From contig NZ_PEBK01000006.1 of assembly GCF_002802905.1 (NCBI RefSeq), forward strand, positions 124,001 to 188,000: a stretch of 64,000 bases of DNA, in the 5' to 3' direction. The first letter of the stretch is position 1; each line of letters starts with the position of its first letter. The notes beneath the pieces were generated by a model that ran no database searches, was not told where the DNA came from, and worked only from the letters and a program-made list of their open reading frames with translations. Below, piece by piece: positions 48,261 through 57,263 of the stretch. The position numbers and the translations under genes are program-made. This DNA is from Bifidobacterium simiarum (lineage in GTDB: Bacteria > Actinomycetota > Actinomycetes > Actinomycetales > Bifidobacteriaceae).

Positions 48261-49655
48261 TCACTTGCTTTCGGCGTCGTCCGCGGTCTGCCCGTCGCCG
48301 TCGGATTCCCTGGGCGCGGAGAGGAAGTGGTCCTCGCTCGGCAGCACGGCGTTGAGGATCACGGCCACCACGAAGGCCACGGCGATGCAGTTCGAGGCGA
48401 AGATCTGCTGGAACAGGGCCGGGAAGTGCACGAAGATGTCGCTCACCTGGGTGAAGCCGATGCCGATGGTGAGGCTGAGCGCCGCGATGGTGATGTTGCG
48501 CTGCGAGTAGCCCGCCTCGGAGATCATCTGGAAGCCGGAGAGGATGATGTTGCCGAACATCATGATCGTGCATCCGCCGAGTACGGCCTGCGGCAGCGAG
48601 TTGAACACCTCGGCGATGGCCGGCACGAAGCTGGCGAGGATCAGGATTACGCCGCCGGAGAGGATCACCTTGCGGTTGACGACCTTGGTCATGGCCACTA
48701 GGCCGATGTTCTGCGCGAAGCTGGTCAGCGGCAGGCAGCCGAACAGGCCGGAGACCGAGGAGATCAGGCCGTCGCCGGCGATGGCGCCCGCGGTCTCGCG
48801 TTCGGTGGGCAGACGGTCGAGGCCGACCTTGGTGAGGGCCGCGGTGTCGCCGAGCACCTCCACGGAGGAGACCACGTACAGCAGGCCGATCGAGATGATC
48901 GCGCCCCAGTCGAACTCGGGACGGAACGGCATGAACTGCGGCACGGAGACGATGGCGAGATGGCTGAAGCCGGAGAAGTCGACCTTGCCCATGGCGATGG
49001 CGGTCACGTAGCCGACGACGAGGCCGAACAGCACGGACAGCTGCTTGGCGGTGCCCTTCATCAGCAGCTGGAACGCGAGGCAGGCGACCAGCGAGACCAG
49101 ACCGAGCGTGAGGTTCTGCCAGCTGCCGAAGTCCTTGGCGCCGCTGCCGCCGCCGAAGCTGGTGGCGCCCACGGTGAGCAGGGAGAAGCCGATCGACGTG
49201 ACCACGATGGCCGAGACGATCGGCGGGACGAACCGGCGCCAGTACCGGGCCGTCAGGCCCAGCGCCAGCTCGAGCAGGCCGCCGACCATGACCGCGCCCA
49301 CCACGGCGCCGTAGCCCTTGTCGGCGCAGATCGCGACGGCGGCCGCCACGTAGGTGAACGAGATGCCGGTGACCATCGGCAGTCGCGAGCCGATGCGCCA
49401 TGCGCCGTACAGCTGCAGGCAGGTGCCGAGGCCCGCCACCAGCAGGCCGGCCTGGATCACGGCCGCCGACTGCTCGGCGCTCATCTTCGCCGCGGAGGCG
49501 ACGATGAAGATCGGGGCGAGATTCGCCACGAACATGGCCATCACATGCTGCAGGCCGAACGGGATGCCCCTCCAGAACGATACCGGCGCGTCCAGCGAGG
49601 TCAGTGCCTCGACCGAAATGCCGGTTGTTGACTTCTTCTGCTTCTCAGTTTCCAA
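48261..49655 (-). CDS. pbuX: Xanthine/purine permease (NCS2 family)
   Basis: 464 residues from a TTG at 49655, preceded by AAAAAGGGAATCGCA; the frame continues to an ATG at 49712 without a site. About 12 membrane helices. Family motifs are GLQHVMAMFVANLAP in the first helix, EVLGDTAAL in the eighth helix region, and FAQNIGLVAMTKVVNR. Placed behind xpt it should import xanthine or a related purine by proton symport. The C-terminus is polar and acidic. Confidence 0.92.
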   Translation of the reverse strand: METEKQKKSTTGISVEALTSLDAPVSFWRGIPFGLQHVMAMFVANLAPIFIVASAAKMSAEQSAAVIQAGLLVAGLGTCLQLYGAWRIGSRLPMVTGISFTYVAAAVAICADKGYGAVVGAVMVGGLLELALGLTARYWRRFVPPIVSAIVVTSIGFSLLTVGATSFGGGSGAKDFGSWQNLTLGLVSLVACLAFQLLMKGTAKQLSVLFGLVVGYVTAIAMGKVDFSGFSHLAIVSVPQFMPFRPEFDWGAIISIGLLYVVSSVEVLGDTAALTKVGLDRLPTERETAGAIAGDGLISSVSGLFGCLPLTSFAQNIGLVAMTKVVNRKVILSGGVILILASFVPAIAEVFNSLPQAVLGGCTIMMFGNIILSGFQMISEAGYSQRNITIAALSLTIGIGFTQVSDIFVHFPALFQQIFASNCIAVAFVVAVILNAVLPSEDHFLSAPRESDGDGQTADDAESK

Positions 49656-49758
49656 TGCGATTCCCTTTTTCGCGTTGCTTCCTTGATCTGTCGTTCCCCG
49701 TGCGTACGGCATGGGCGGTCATCGGCCGTATCGGCCCGTATCCGCCGCGGACGCACGA

Positions 49759-49799
49759 AGGTCCCGCCCGACGTCTCTCAAACCGTCGGACAGGACCCT
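49759..49799 (-). promoter_or_regulatory. Intercistronic RNA hairpin xpt-pbuX
   Basis: Read as minus-strand RNA, GGGTCCTGTCCGACG and CGTCGGGCGGGACCT pair over 15 positions with three G-U pairs around a 10-nt loop. On the plus strand the same positions would be mismatches, so the structure belongs to the operon mRNA. No T-run follows, so it is more likely a stabiliser or processing site than a terminator. Confidence 0.5.
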
Positions 49800-49828
49800 A
49801 ATCATACCGGCATGGCCGGTTGCGTGGC

Positions 49829-50410
49829 TCAGGCGCGGAATTCGATGTCGCCGGTGTCCGGGTCCATCGATTCGACGATCGCCAGCGAATCGACGTCGTA
49901 GCCGCGTTCGCGTAGCCGGTCGCCACCGCCCATGTAGCCCTTCTCCACGGCAATGCCGATGCCCTCGACGGTGGCGCCGGCCTTGTCGCAGATGTCGAGC
50001 AGACCACCCAGCGCCTTGCCGTTGGCGAGGAAGTCGTCGATGATCAGCACGTGATCGTCCGCGGACAGGAACTTCTTCGCCACGATCACCGGGAACTCAC
50101 GCTGCTTGGTGAACGAGTAGATGGTGGTCACGTACTGCTCGCCCTCGAGGTTGATCGACTGCGCCTTCTTGGCGAACACCACCGGCACGTCGCCGAAGTG
50201 ACGGGCGGCCGAACAGGCGATACCGATGCCGGAGGCCTCGATCGTGAGGATCTTGTTGATCGGACGGTCCCTGAAATGCTCGGCCCATTCGGCGCCCATG
50301 CGGTCGAACAGGGCCACGTCGCACTGATGGTTGAGAAACGTGTCCACCTTGAGCACGTCACCCGCCTTGACGGTGCCTTCTTCGCGGATTCGGTCTTCGA
50401 GTTCTTTCAT
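49829..50410 (-). CDS. xpt: Xanthine phosphoribosyltransferase
   Basis: 193 residues. Makes XMP from xanthine and PRPP. The N-terminal [14 protein letters not shown], the segment [10 protein letters not shown], and the PRPP motif [14 protein letters not shown] match Xpt. The ATG follows GAGGTGAAC. The very long open frame upstream in the same frame is a GC artefact that runs antisense-like through the regulator gene. It forms an operon with pbuX; XMP then feeds guaA. No purine riboswitch is apparent in its leader. Confidence 0.94.
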   Translation of the reverse strand: MKELEDRIREEGTVKAGDVLKVDTFLNHQCDVALFDRMGAEWAEHFRDRPINKILTIEASGIGIACSAARHFGDVPVVFAKKAQSINLEGEQYVTTIYSFTKQREFPVIVAKKFLSADDHVLIIDDFLANGKALGGLLDICDKAGATVEGIGIAVEKGYMGGGDRLRERGYDVDSLAIVESMDPDTGDIEFRA

Positions 50411-50517
50411 GTTCACCTCGCTGTAGGGAAAACGGATGGGCTGTTCGCCTGTATGACTACGTAGCTTACGCGTCGCAAGGGATCGGCGTGCGGGATCGGC
50501 TTCGGTCGCCGTCCCGC

Positions 50518-51486
50518 TCACTCCAGCAGCGCCTCGGCGGTGGCCTGATCGGTCACCATCGCGGAGATCAGCCCGCCGACCAGACAGGCGCGGATGGCGG
50601 GCACCTTGAGCGGCCCCCACGCCACGCCGATCACCAGGGGGATGCGCTTGAGCCGTTCGATGTCGATGGAGATCGTCCGCCGGCACAGCTCGGTGCGCAC
50701 GTGGTTGCCGTCTCGGTCGATGTGGTGGCCACAGATATGGCCCACCACGCCGTGTTCGAGCAGTTCGGCGGCCTTGCGCTGGTCGATGTAGGCGTCGAAG
50801 ATGTGGCCGGAGCGCACCTTGGTGACCGCGCCCACGCCGACGATGGCCACGTCCGCGCCGTCGCCGAGCGCCAGCGCCGTGGCGATCTGCGGCTCCCGGC
50901 GCATGGCGTCCGCCAGTTCGGGGTTCGACAGGATCATCGGCACCGGCAGCGTGGTGAACGTGCCGCCGATGCGCTGGGCGAGCATGCGGCAGATGTCGGG
51001 GGAGTCGGTCATCGTGTTCTCCGGGCTGAGCGTGCCGATCATCTGCGCCACGTTCGCCTTCGGCCAGTCGCACACCGGCACCTCGCGCACCGTCGCGGCC
51101 ACGGCGCCGCCGTTGGAGACGGTGATCAGCGAATCGGGCGCGCAGTTCTCGGCGAACAGCGCCGCCGCATACCGCGGGACGATCTGCTTCGGATCCTCGC
51201 CGGGGGCCACTTCGGCCACGCGGGCGTACCTGAGGCCGTAGCGCTTTCTGAGGCGGTCCTCGAGCACCCTCATGCGTTCCAGCGCGTGTCCGATGGTGAT
51301 GTGCACGACGCCGAGTTCGCGCGACTCCTTGAGCAGGCGGGAGACGGTGGGACGGGAGTAGCCGATGTCGCGGGCGATCTCGGCCTGCGTCATGTTGTCG
51401 AGATAGTAGTCGCGGGCCACCTTGAGGATCAGATCGATGTGCCTGCGGGAGCTGGACGTGGCCAGAGAAGTGTCGTCGTTGAACAT
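50518..51486 (-). CDS. SorC/DeoR-type sugar-responsive regulator
   Basis: 322 residues. An N-terminal helix-turn-helix ([21 protein letters not shown], residues about 32-52) is followed by a SorC-type sugar-phosphate-binding domain ([30 protein letters not shown]). Such proteins respond to phosphorylated sugars. It is divergent from the lactonase-UlaD gene set, with three similar palindromes in and around the shared promoter, one overlapping its own start codon. It is therefore the likely regulator of that locus and of itself. Confidence 0.92.
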   Translation of the reverse strand: MFNDDTSLATSSSRRHIDLILKVARDYYLDNMTQAEIARDIGYSRPTVSRLLKESRELGVVHITIGHALERMRVLEDRLRKRYGLRYARVAEVAPGEDPKQIVPRYAAALFAENCAPDSLITVSNGGAVAATVREVPVCDWPKANVAQMIGTLSPENTMTDSPDICRMLAQRIGGTFTTLPVPMILSNPELADAMRREPQIATALALGDGADVAIVGVGAVTKVRSGHIFDAYIDQRKAAELLEHGVVGHICGHHIDRDGNHVRTELCRRTISIDIERLKRIPLVIGVAWGPLKVPAIRACLVGGLISAMVTDQATAEALLE

Positions 51487-51493
51487 ATGTTCA
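51480..51493. promoter_or_regulatory. SorC-type operator O1 over the regulator start
   Basis: TGAACATATGTTCA, a perfect 14-bp palindrome whose centre includes the regulator's start codon. It fits autorepression. Confidence 0.65.
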
Positions 51494-51580
51494 TGCTACC
51501 GCTCTTTCGTGGTGTTTGGCAATGGTGTTTTGCGGCCTGATCTTCAGTGAAGAGTAAGGGTTTATGGAATATTAACGTCG

Positions 51581-51610
51581 TGAACGACGGTTCAGGTGAA
51601 CATGTGTTCA
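51581..51610. promoter_or_regulatory. SorC-type operators O2 and O3 before the catabolic genes
   Basis: TGAACGACGGTTCA (51581-51594) and TGAACATGTGTTCA (51597-51610) share half-sites TGAAC and GTTCA with O1, with 4-nt centres. They lie about 100 bp upstream of the lactonase gene, 16 bp centre to centre. Confidence 0.7.
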
Positions 51611-51711
51611 TGGGGTGGGTGGAATCCGCGGCGTGTCGTCCGTAGATTATGAATTGTCAAAGCCAAGGACATCACCAAGGGCAAACACACCAAGGACAAA
51701 GGAGTACCACC

Positions 51712-52701
51712 ATGTCATTCGCACGCACCATCTTCGGCGACGTCGATCCCAGCACCCTCGGCGTGGTCGACTGCCACGACCACCTGATCCGCGTCGGCGC
51801 CGGCGAGGTCTACATCGACGGCGACCACCAGCTCGACTCCGTCGAGAAGGCCATCGAGGAGGGCGGCTACTTCGCCGAGGCCTCCAAGAAGTGGAGCCCC
51901 AACGGCGGCACCGTGGTCGACATGTGCCCGATCAACTGCGGCCGCGACCTCAACAAGCTGGCCGAGGTCACCAAGGCCGTCGACGGTCTGCAGGTCATCG
52001 CCGCCACCGGCTTCCACCGCGAGCACGTCTACCTCGAGACCCAGTCCCACTGGATCAACCGCTACAGCGTCGACAAGGTCGCCGAACTGGTCATCGCCGA
52101 CATCCGCGAAGGCATCGACAAGAACGACTACTCCGGCCCGATCGTCGAGCGCACCCCGTACAAGGCCGGCGTGATCAAGGTCGGCACCGCGTACGGCAAG
52201 ATCACCAAGTTCGAGCGCAAGTGCATGGAGGCCGCCGCCATCGCCGCCATCGAGACCGGCTGCCCGATCAACACGCACACCACGTACGGCACCTGCGGCC
52301 TCGAGCAGGTCGAGGGCTTCCTCGAGCTGGGCGTGCCCGCCGACCAGATCGCCATCGGCCACATCCAGCGCAACGCCGACGTCTACTACCTCGAGCAGAT
52401 CCTCAAGCTCGGCGTGTACCTCGAGATCGACGGCACCAACCGCATCAAGTACCAGCCCGACTCCAACCGCATGATGGAGCTGCGCGCCTTCTACGAGGAC
52501 GGCTTCGCCGACCGCATTCTGCTGGGCACCGACTCCGGCAAGCGCGGCTACCAGAAGGCCTACGGCGCCACCTCCGGCGTGGACTACAACCCGGCCGTCG
52601 ACGGCCCGCGCATGGTCGACGAGGGCTTCGACCGCGAATACATCGACAAGCTGCTCATGAAAAACGCCCAGGAGTTCTTCACCTTCAAGAAGGAGGGCTG
52701 A
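51712..52701 (+). CDS. Phosphotriesterase-family lactonase
   Basis: 330 residues of the PTE-like amidohydrolase group. Metal ligands are visible: His22 and His24 (DCHDHL), the carboxylated Lys156 (GVIKVGTAYG), His189 (NTHTTYG), His217 (IGHIQRN) and Asp274 (LGTDSGKR). Characterised relatives of this subgroup hydrolyse phosphorylated sugar lactones. The ATG at 51712 follows AAAGGAG. The stop lies 6 nt before the ulaD-like gene. In this locus it would take the place of UlaG, the ascorbate-6-phosphate lactonase of enterics. Confidence 0.88.
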   Translation: MSFARTIFGDVDPSTLGVVDCHDHLIRVGAGEVYIDGDHQLDSVEKAIEEGGYFAEASKKWSPNGGTVVDMCPINCGRDLNKLAEVTKAVDGLQVIAATGFHREHVYLETQSHWINRYSVDKVAELVIADIREGIDKNDYSGPIVERTPYKAGVIKVGTAYGKITKFERKCMEAAAIAAIETGCPINTHTTYGTCGLEQVEGFLELGVPADQIAIGHIQRNADVYYLEQILKLGVYLEIDGTNRIKYQPDSNRMMELRAFYEDGFADRILLGTDSGKRGYQKAYGATSGVDYNPAVDGPRMVDEGFDREYIDKLLMKNAQEFFTFKKEG

Positions 52702-52707
52702 TCCAAG

Positions 52708-53385
52708 ATGGCGGAAGCAACCGAGAAGCTCGCGCAGCCCAGGCTCCAGATCGCGCTCGACACCACCGACATGCCGAGCGCCCTGCGCCCCCTCAACGCC
52801 GCGATCGACCAGATCGACGTGATCGAATGCGGCACCATCCTCATCATCGCCGAAGGCCTCAGGGCCGTGCGTGAGATCCGCGCCCTGTACCCGGACAAGA
52901 CGATCCTGGCCGACGTGCGCATCGCCGAGGCCGGCGCCCTCATCGCCCGCAACTGCTTCGAGGCCGGCGCCAACTGGGTGTCCGTCGTGGCCGGCGCCTC
53001 CCTGACCACCGTGGAGCAGGTCGTCAAGGTCGCCGACGAGTTCGGCGGCGAGGTGCAGATCGAGCTCGGCGAGGACTACGACGCCGACAAGGCCCGCAAG
53101 TGGAAGGAACTCGGCGCCAAGCACGTCATCGTCCACCGCTCGCGCGACGCCGAGGCCGCCGGAACCCTCAAGTGGGGCGAGGACGACGTCGAGCGCATCA
53201 GGGAGCTGCATGCCATGGGCTTCACCGTCACCGTCACCGGCGGCGTGAACGTCAGGGACATCCCGTTCTTCGAAGGTGCCCCGGTCGGCGTGATCATCTC
53301 GGGACGCGGCATCGTCAAGGCGGACGACCCACTGGCCGCGGCCACCGAACTGAAGAACACCATCAGGACCGTCTGGCCTGAGTAG
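52708..53385 (+). CDS. ulaD: 3-keto-L-gulonate-6-phosphate decarboxylase-like protein
   Basis: 225 residues of the orotidine-decarboxylase superfamily, close to UlaD/SgbH: LQIALDTTD, VIECGT, VQIELGED, HRSRDAEAAGTLKWGEDD, VTVTGGV and SGRGI. His143 and Arg146 correspond to catalytic residues. The usual DxKxxD active-site motif is D69-V-R71-I-A-E74 here, so the lysine is arginine and the second aspartate is glutamate. Either a subfamily variant or an altered reaction. The product with normal chemistry would be L-xylulose 5-phosphate. It is translationally linked to the lactonase gene. Confidence 0.85.
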   Translation: MAEATEKLAQPRLQIALDTTDMPSALRPLNAAIDQIDVIECGTILIIAEGLRAVREIRALYPDKTILADVRIAEAGALIARNCFEAGANWVSVVAGASLTTVEQVVKVADEFGGEVQIELGEDYDADKARKWKELGAKHVIVHRSRDAEAAGTLKWGEDDVERIRELHAMGFTVTVTGGVNVRDIPFFEGAPVGVIISGRGIVKADDPLAAATELKNTIRTVWPE

Positions 53386-53545
53386 TCCGGCCTGAGTAGT
53401 CCGGCCCGAACGGGACCGCGGAGTCCGAGTCCGCCGGCAGGCCAACGGGGGAGTGCCGGCGGACTCCCGATCCCATCTCATGCGATCCACATGACCACCG
53501 GGATCCATCAGCCCCATCCGAAAACCCAACCCATCCGAAACGCAA

Positions 53546-53577
53546 CGTGGGCGTTCCCCTGCCCGGGAACGCCCACG
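53546..53577. promoter_or_regulatory. 13-bp perfect hairpin between ulaD and the kinase gene
   Basis: CGTGGGCGTTCCC and GGGAACGCCCACG flank a 6-nt loop, with no T-run after it. A TATAGT near 53615 suggests a second promoter for the kinase and transporter. Just after ulaD, a 15-nt unit containing CTGAGTAGTCCGG is tandemly repeated (about 53378-53405). The remaining 250 bp hold nothing else. Confidence 0.55.
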
Positions 53578-53637
53578 ACGAAAATCCTCATCCAATAAGA
53601 ATTCTCAACGACGATTATAGTCACAAGGAAGTGCGCC

Positions 53638-54600
53638 ATGAATGCCTCCGAACCCAAGTACGACCTGTCCACCATCGGCGAAGGCCAGATCCGCTTCACC
53701 GTCGAACGCGGCGAGCGCCTGATGTTCACCCGATCCGTCCACATGAACCCCGCCTGCTCCGAAGCCAACGTCGCCGGCCTGCTCAGCCAGCTCGGCCGCC
53801 AGACCCTGTGGACCAGCTCCCTGCCCGAGGGCGACCTCGGCGACTACATCCTCGCCGAATACCGTTCCGTCGGCGTGCACATGGACACCATGGTCCGTCG
53901 CCCCGGCGGCCGCACCGCCCTGTACTTCATGGAGCCCGGCGAATACCCGATGCCCGCCAACGTGATCTACGACCGCGAATGGACCACCTTCCGCGCCACC
54001 GGCATCGACGACTACGACTGGGACGAGATCCTCAACGCCAAGGTCATCTTCCTCACCGGCATCACCGCCGCCCTGACCGACACCACCGCCGAAGTGGTGC
54101 GCTACGCCGCCGACGAGGCCGTTCGCCGAGGGGTGGAGGTGATCCTCGACGTGAACTTCCGGCGTAAGCTGTGGAGCGGCGAAAAGGCTCGGGAGGTGCT
54201 CGAACCCATCGCCAAGGAGGCAACCGTGCTGTTCTGCTCCATCGCCGACGCGGAGAAGGTGTTCGGCATCACCGGCAGTCCCGAGGAGGTGACCGCCGAG
54301 CTGAAGAACCGGTTCGGCTGCAAGTACATCGTCTCCACCAACCACACCGAAGGCCCCTACCTGCGCGGCGACGAGGGCTTCTACCCGTACCACACCACGC
54401 CGGTGAACGTCATCGACCGTCCCGGCGCCGGCGACTCCTTCGTCTCCGCCACCATCCACGGCTACCTGTCTGGCAGCATCCGCGACGGCGTCAAGTGGGG
54501 CCAGTACGCCTCCAAGGTGGCGCTCACCCACAAGGGCGATCTGACCCGAGTCCGCCCCGGCGAGCTGAACATCCCGCTCGGCACCGACATCGACCGCTGA
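53638..54600 (+). CDS. PfkB-family sugar (acid) kinase
   Basis: 320 residues of the ribokinase/PfkB fold. The anion-hole and catalytic motif DRPGAGDSFVSA is near residue 263, and NPACSEANVAGLLSQLG is the substrate-side segment. The overall pattern is closest to 2-keto-3-deoxygluconate kinases, but the local pathway suggests a sugar acid or lactone as substrate. ATG after AAGGAAGTGCGCC. It would supply the phosphorylation that a PTS gives in enteric ula systems. The MFS transporter gene follows by 19 nt. Confidence 0.88.
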   Translation: MNASEPKYDLSTIGEGQIRFTVERGERLMFTRSVHMNPACSEANVAGLLSQLGRQTLWTSSLPEGDLGDYILAEYRSVGVHMDTMVRRPGGRTALYFMEPGEYPMPANVIYDREWTTFRATGIDDYDWDEILNAKVIFLTGITAALTDTTAEVVRYAADEAVRRGVEVILDVNFRRKLWSGEKAREVLEPIAKEATVLFCSIADAEKVFGITGSPEEVTAELKNRFGCKYIVSTNHTEGPYLRGDEGFYPYHTTPVNVIDRPGAGDSFVSATIHGYLSGSIRDGVKWGQYASKVALTHKGDLTRVRPGELNIPLGTDIDR

Positions 54601-54619
54601 GCCGGAAGGGGAACATAGC

Positions 54620-55981
54620 ATGTCCAACGCAAACGACGCCGCGCAGGCCCGGAGCCTGACCGCCTACGAGCAGATCGACTCCAGGCCCCTGAGCGGCCAC
54701 CAGAAAAGCATCATCGGCCTGGTGATCGCCGGCAACATCTCCGAGTTCTTCGACATGTTCCTCGTCGGATTCGTCGTCTCCCTGCTCACCAGCGCATGGC
54801 AGCTGACCGGCATGGAGGCCGGCGTGATCCTCGCCTGCTCCGGCCTCGGCACCGTGATCGGATCGATCATGTGGGGCCGTCTCGCCGACCGGTTCGGCCG
54901 CAAGCACGCCTTCCAGTGGTGCGTGATCTGCTTCGTCGTGTTCACCATCCTCTCCGTGTTCCTGCCCGACCGTGCCTGGGTGCTGCTCGCCCTGCTGAGG
55001 GTCGGCGTGGGCATCGGCGTCGGCGGACTCAACATCACCTCCATCCCGTACGTCCAGGAGTTCGTGCCCACCAAGCACCGCGGCATGCTCTCCGGCCTCG
55101 CCTCCGTGTTCATCCCGCTCGGCCTGCTGCTCGGCTCCGTCGCCCAGAGCGCCATCGGCGAGCATTGGCGCATCCTCCTCGCCCTCGGCGCCGTGCCCGT
55201 GCTCCTGCTCATCTGGCTGCACGCCGTACCCGAATCCCCGCGCTTCTACCAGACCAAGGGCCAGGATGACAAGGCCCGCGAAGCCCTCGCCTGGGCCATG
55301 GAGATCCCCGTCGACCAGGTCGGCGCTCTGCCCGTCGTCGAACGGCAGCAGAAGGTCAGCTACTCCGTGCTGTTCAGCCGTCACCTCAAGTCCCTGCTTA
55401 TCGTCAGCATCGGCTCGTTCTGCTTCATCATGGGCAGCTTCGCCATCCAGTCCTGGGGCCAGACCCTCATGAAGGACGCCTTCGGCTTCTCCACCCAGAT
55501 GGTCGCCTACCTGTTCATGGGCGTCTCCGTCGCCGACTGCATCGGCCGCTTCGGCTCCGCCTGGCTCGCCGACGTGATCGGCCGGCGCTGGACCATGTTC
55601 ATCTTCGGCATCATCGGCGCCGCCGGCTGCTTCTACGCCGCGTTCTTCCACGACTCCGGCTGGCAGTTCTACATCGCCGTGCTCGTCATCATGACCTTCG
55701 CGGACGGCGTGTTCGGCATCCTCAACGCCTTCGGCGGCGAACAGTTCCCCAACGACGTGCGCTCCACCGGCCTCGGCCTCGGCTACGGCATCGGCGCCAC
55801 CGCCAAGATCATCGGCCCCGCCTTCATGGGCATGCTCGTCGGCGGCGACTTCGTCTCCCAGAACATCGACATCACCGTGATCACCACCGCCTTCACCTTC
55901 TTCGGCGTCTGCCTGATCATCGGCGCGATCACCTACCTGTTCGCCCAGGAGACCAAGGGCAAGGACCTCGAAAGCCTCTGA
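54620..55981 (+). CDS. MFS transporter, putative sugar-acid importer
   Basis: 453 residues with 12 membrane helices. MFS signature between helices 2 and 3: GRLADRFGRKHAF; repeated after helix 8 as WLADVIGRRWTMF. An Asp in helix 1 (SEFFDMFLVGFVV) is typical of the proton-coupled metabolite and sugar groups. The linker around residue 210 contains YQTKGQDDKAREAL. Placed between a kinase and UlaE, it probably imports the unphosphorylated substrate of the pathway. Start after GGAAGGGGAACATAGC. Confidence 0.9.
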   Translation: MSNANDAAQARSLTAYEQIDSRPLSGHQKSIIGLVIAGNISEFFDMFLVGFVVSLLTSAWQLTGMEAGVILACSGLGTVIGSIMWGRLADRFGRKHAFQWCVICFVVFTILSVFLPDRAWVLLALLRVGVGIGVGGLNITSIPYVQEFVPTKHRGMLSGLASVFIPLGLLLGSVAQSAIGEHWRILLALGAVPVLLLIWLHAVPESPRFYQTKGQDDKAREALAWAMEIPVDQVGALPVVERQQKVSYSVLFSRHLKSLLIVSIGSFCFIMGSFAIQSWGQTLMKDAFGFSTQMVAYLFMGVSVADCIGRFGSAWLADVIGRRWTMFIFGIIGAAGCFYAAFFHDSGWQFYIAVLVIMTFADGVFGILNAFGGEQFPNDVRSTGLGLGYGIGATAKIIGPAFMGMLVGGDFVSQNIDITVITTAFTFFGVCLIIGAITYLFAQETKGKDLESL

Positions 55982-56195
55982 CCCGGATCGAGACCGACTC
56001 GACCATCGAGACCGTCTCAATCACCCAGACCGGCCGGCCGGCGCGGCTCCCGCAACCTCCAGCGGGCCGCGCCGGTCCGGCCCCGCATACCCAAAACACC
56101 CGGAAACCCCAAACCATCCGGAACCATCCCGGACGGCCGGACGATTCGCCAACCGTCCGGACCGCCACCGCACACCACACCCAAAGGACCCCATC
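55982..56195 (+). other. Intergenic spacer with a hairpin
   Basis: 214 bp, GC-rich, no gene. CCGGACG (near 56139) and CGTCCGG (near 56153) form a stem. No match to the SorC-type operator and no T-run, so the downstream epimerase genes may still be in the same transcript. Confidence 0.45.
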
Positions 56196-57083
56196 ATGAC
56201 CGTCAACGCCGTCGGCATCTACGAAAAGGCACTCCCCACCGGACTGAGCTGGGAGGAGACCTTCGACCTCGTCCACGAACTCGGCTTCAACTTCCTCGAA
56301 TTCTCCGTCGACGAAAGCGACGAACGCCTCGCCCGCCTCGACTGGACCGAACGGGAACGCGCCGACTTCCGCAACGCCATGTGGAAGACCGGCAGCCGCA
56401 TCAACACCCTCATGCTCTCCGGCCACCGCCGCTTCCCCCTCGGCTCCGCCGACCCCGCCATCCGAGCCAAGGCCCTCGACATGATGGCCAAGGCCATCGA
56501 CCTCGCCGTCGACCTCGGCGTACGCAACATCCAGATGGCCGGCTACGACGTCTACTACGAGCCGAAAACCGAATCCAGCCGCGAATGGTTCATCGAAAAC
56601 CTCAAGACCTGCGTGGAGATGGCCGCCAAGAAAATGGTCATGCTCTCCATCGAAACCATGGACGACCCCTTCCTCAACTCCCTGAGCAAGGTCGACTACC
56701 TCAAGACTCAGATCCACAGCCCGTTCCTCCAGGCCTACCCCGACGTCGGCAACCTCACCGCATGGCCCGAAAACGACGTGGCGCACGAGATCGAATCCAA
56801 CATCGACAGCATCGTCGCCGTGCACCTCAAGGACACCAAGCCCGTCACCCCAGACTTCCCCGGACAGTTCAAGGAAGTCCCCTTCGGCGACGGCACCGTC
56901 GACTTCGAGGCCGTGCTCCGCCTCTTCCACCGACTCGGATACAACGGCAGCTACACCGTGGAGATGTGGACCAGCAAGGCCGAGGACCCCATCGCCGAAG
57001 TGAAGAAGGCCAAGGCCTACTTCGACGGTCTGTTCGAACGGGTCGGCATCGTCCAGGAACCCATCCTGAGCCGCGCGGCGTGA
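56196..57083 (+). CDS. ulaE: L-ribulose-5-phosphate 3-epimerase (UlaE-type)
   Basis: 295 residues, xylose-isomerase-like TIM barrel. Very close to enteric UlaE: GIYEKALPTGLSWEE, SVDESDERLARLDW, HRRFPLGSAD, QMAGYDVYYE, YPDVGNLTAW, VAVHLKDTKP and VEMWTSKAEDP. It converts L-xylulose 5-phosphate to L-ribulose 5-phosphate, the step after the UlaD reaction. Start ATG after CAAAGGACCCCATC. Its last codon and stop form part of a long palindrome. Confidence 0.93.
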   Translation: MTVNAVGIYEKALPTGLSWEETFDLVHELGFNFLEFSVDESDERLARLDWTERERADFRNAMWKTGSRINTLMLSGHRRFPLGSADPAIRAKALDMMAKAIDLAVDLGVRNIQMAGYDVYYEPKTESSREWFIENLKTCVEMAAKKMVMLSIETMDDPFLNSLSKVDYLKTQIHSPFLQAYPDVGNLTAWPENDVAHEIESNIDSIVAVHLKDTKPVTPDFPGQFKEVPFGDGTVDFEAVLRLFHRLGYNGSYTVEMWTSKAEDPIAEVKKAKAYFDGLFERVGIVQEPILSRAA

Positions 57084-57182
57084 TCGCATGATGGAGCGTC
57101 CGCGGCGTTGCGGAGGACTCGACGTGCCCTCGCACGCCTTCGTCCTCCGCGCCTTGCGGACGCACGCATCATGCGATCACGC
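57078..57182 (+). repeat. Long palindromic element spanning the ulaE stop codon
   Basis: 16-bp perfect outer arms GCGTGATCGCATGATG and complement (57167-57182); the first contains the last Ala codon and TGA of ulaE. Inner stems GCGTCCGC/GCGGACGC and GCGGAGGAC/GTCCTCCGC surround the shared core ACTCGACGT...GCCTTCGT. Confidence 0.85.
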
Positions 57183-57263
57183 ACGGGAGTTCGCCGCGTC
57201 ATGAAACGAACTCCACATGCAACCCACGAAATTTCATGAAACACCGATGGAAAGGAAGCAAAC

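Noticed and set aside
50411-51073. An extended frame that would make xpt 414 residues long
   Set aside because: The extra part lies inside the SorC regulator gene. The ATG at 50410 has GAGGTGAAC and begins the conserved Xpt N-terminus.
51480-51493. Palindrome at the SorC start considered as a LexA box
   Set aside because: It has TGAAC rather than TCGAAC half-sites, and two similar sites nearby point to the SorC protein.
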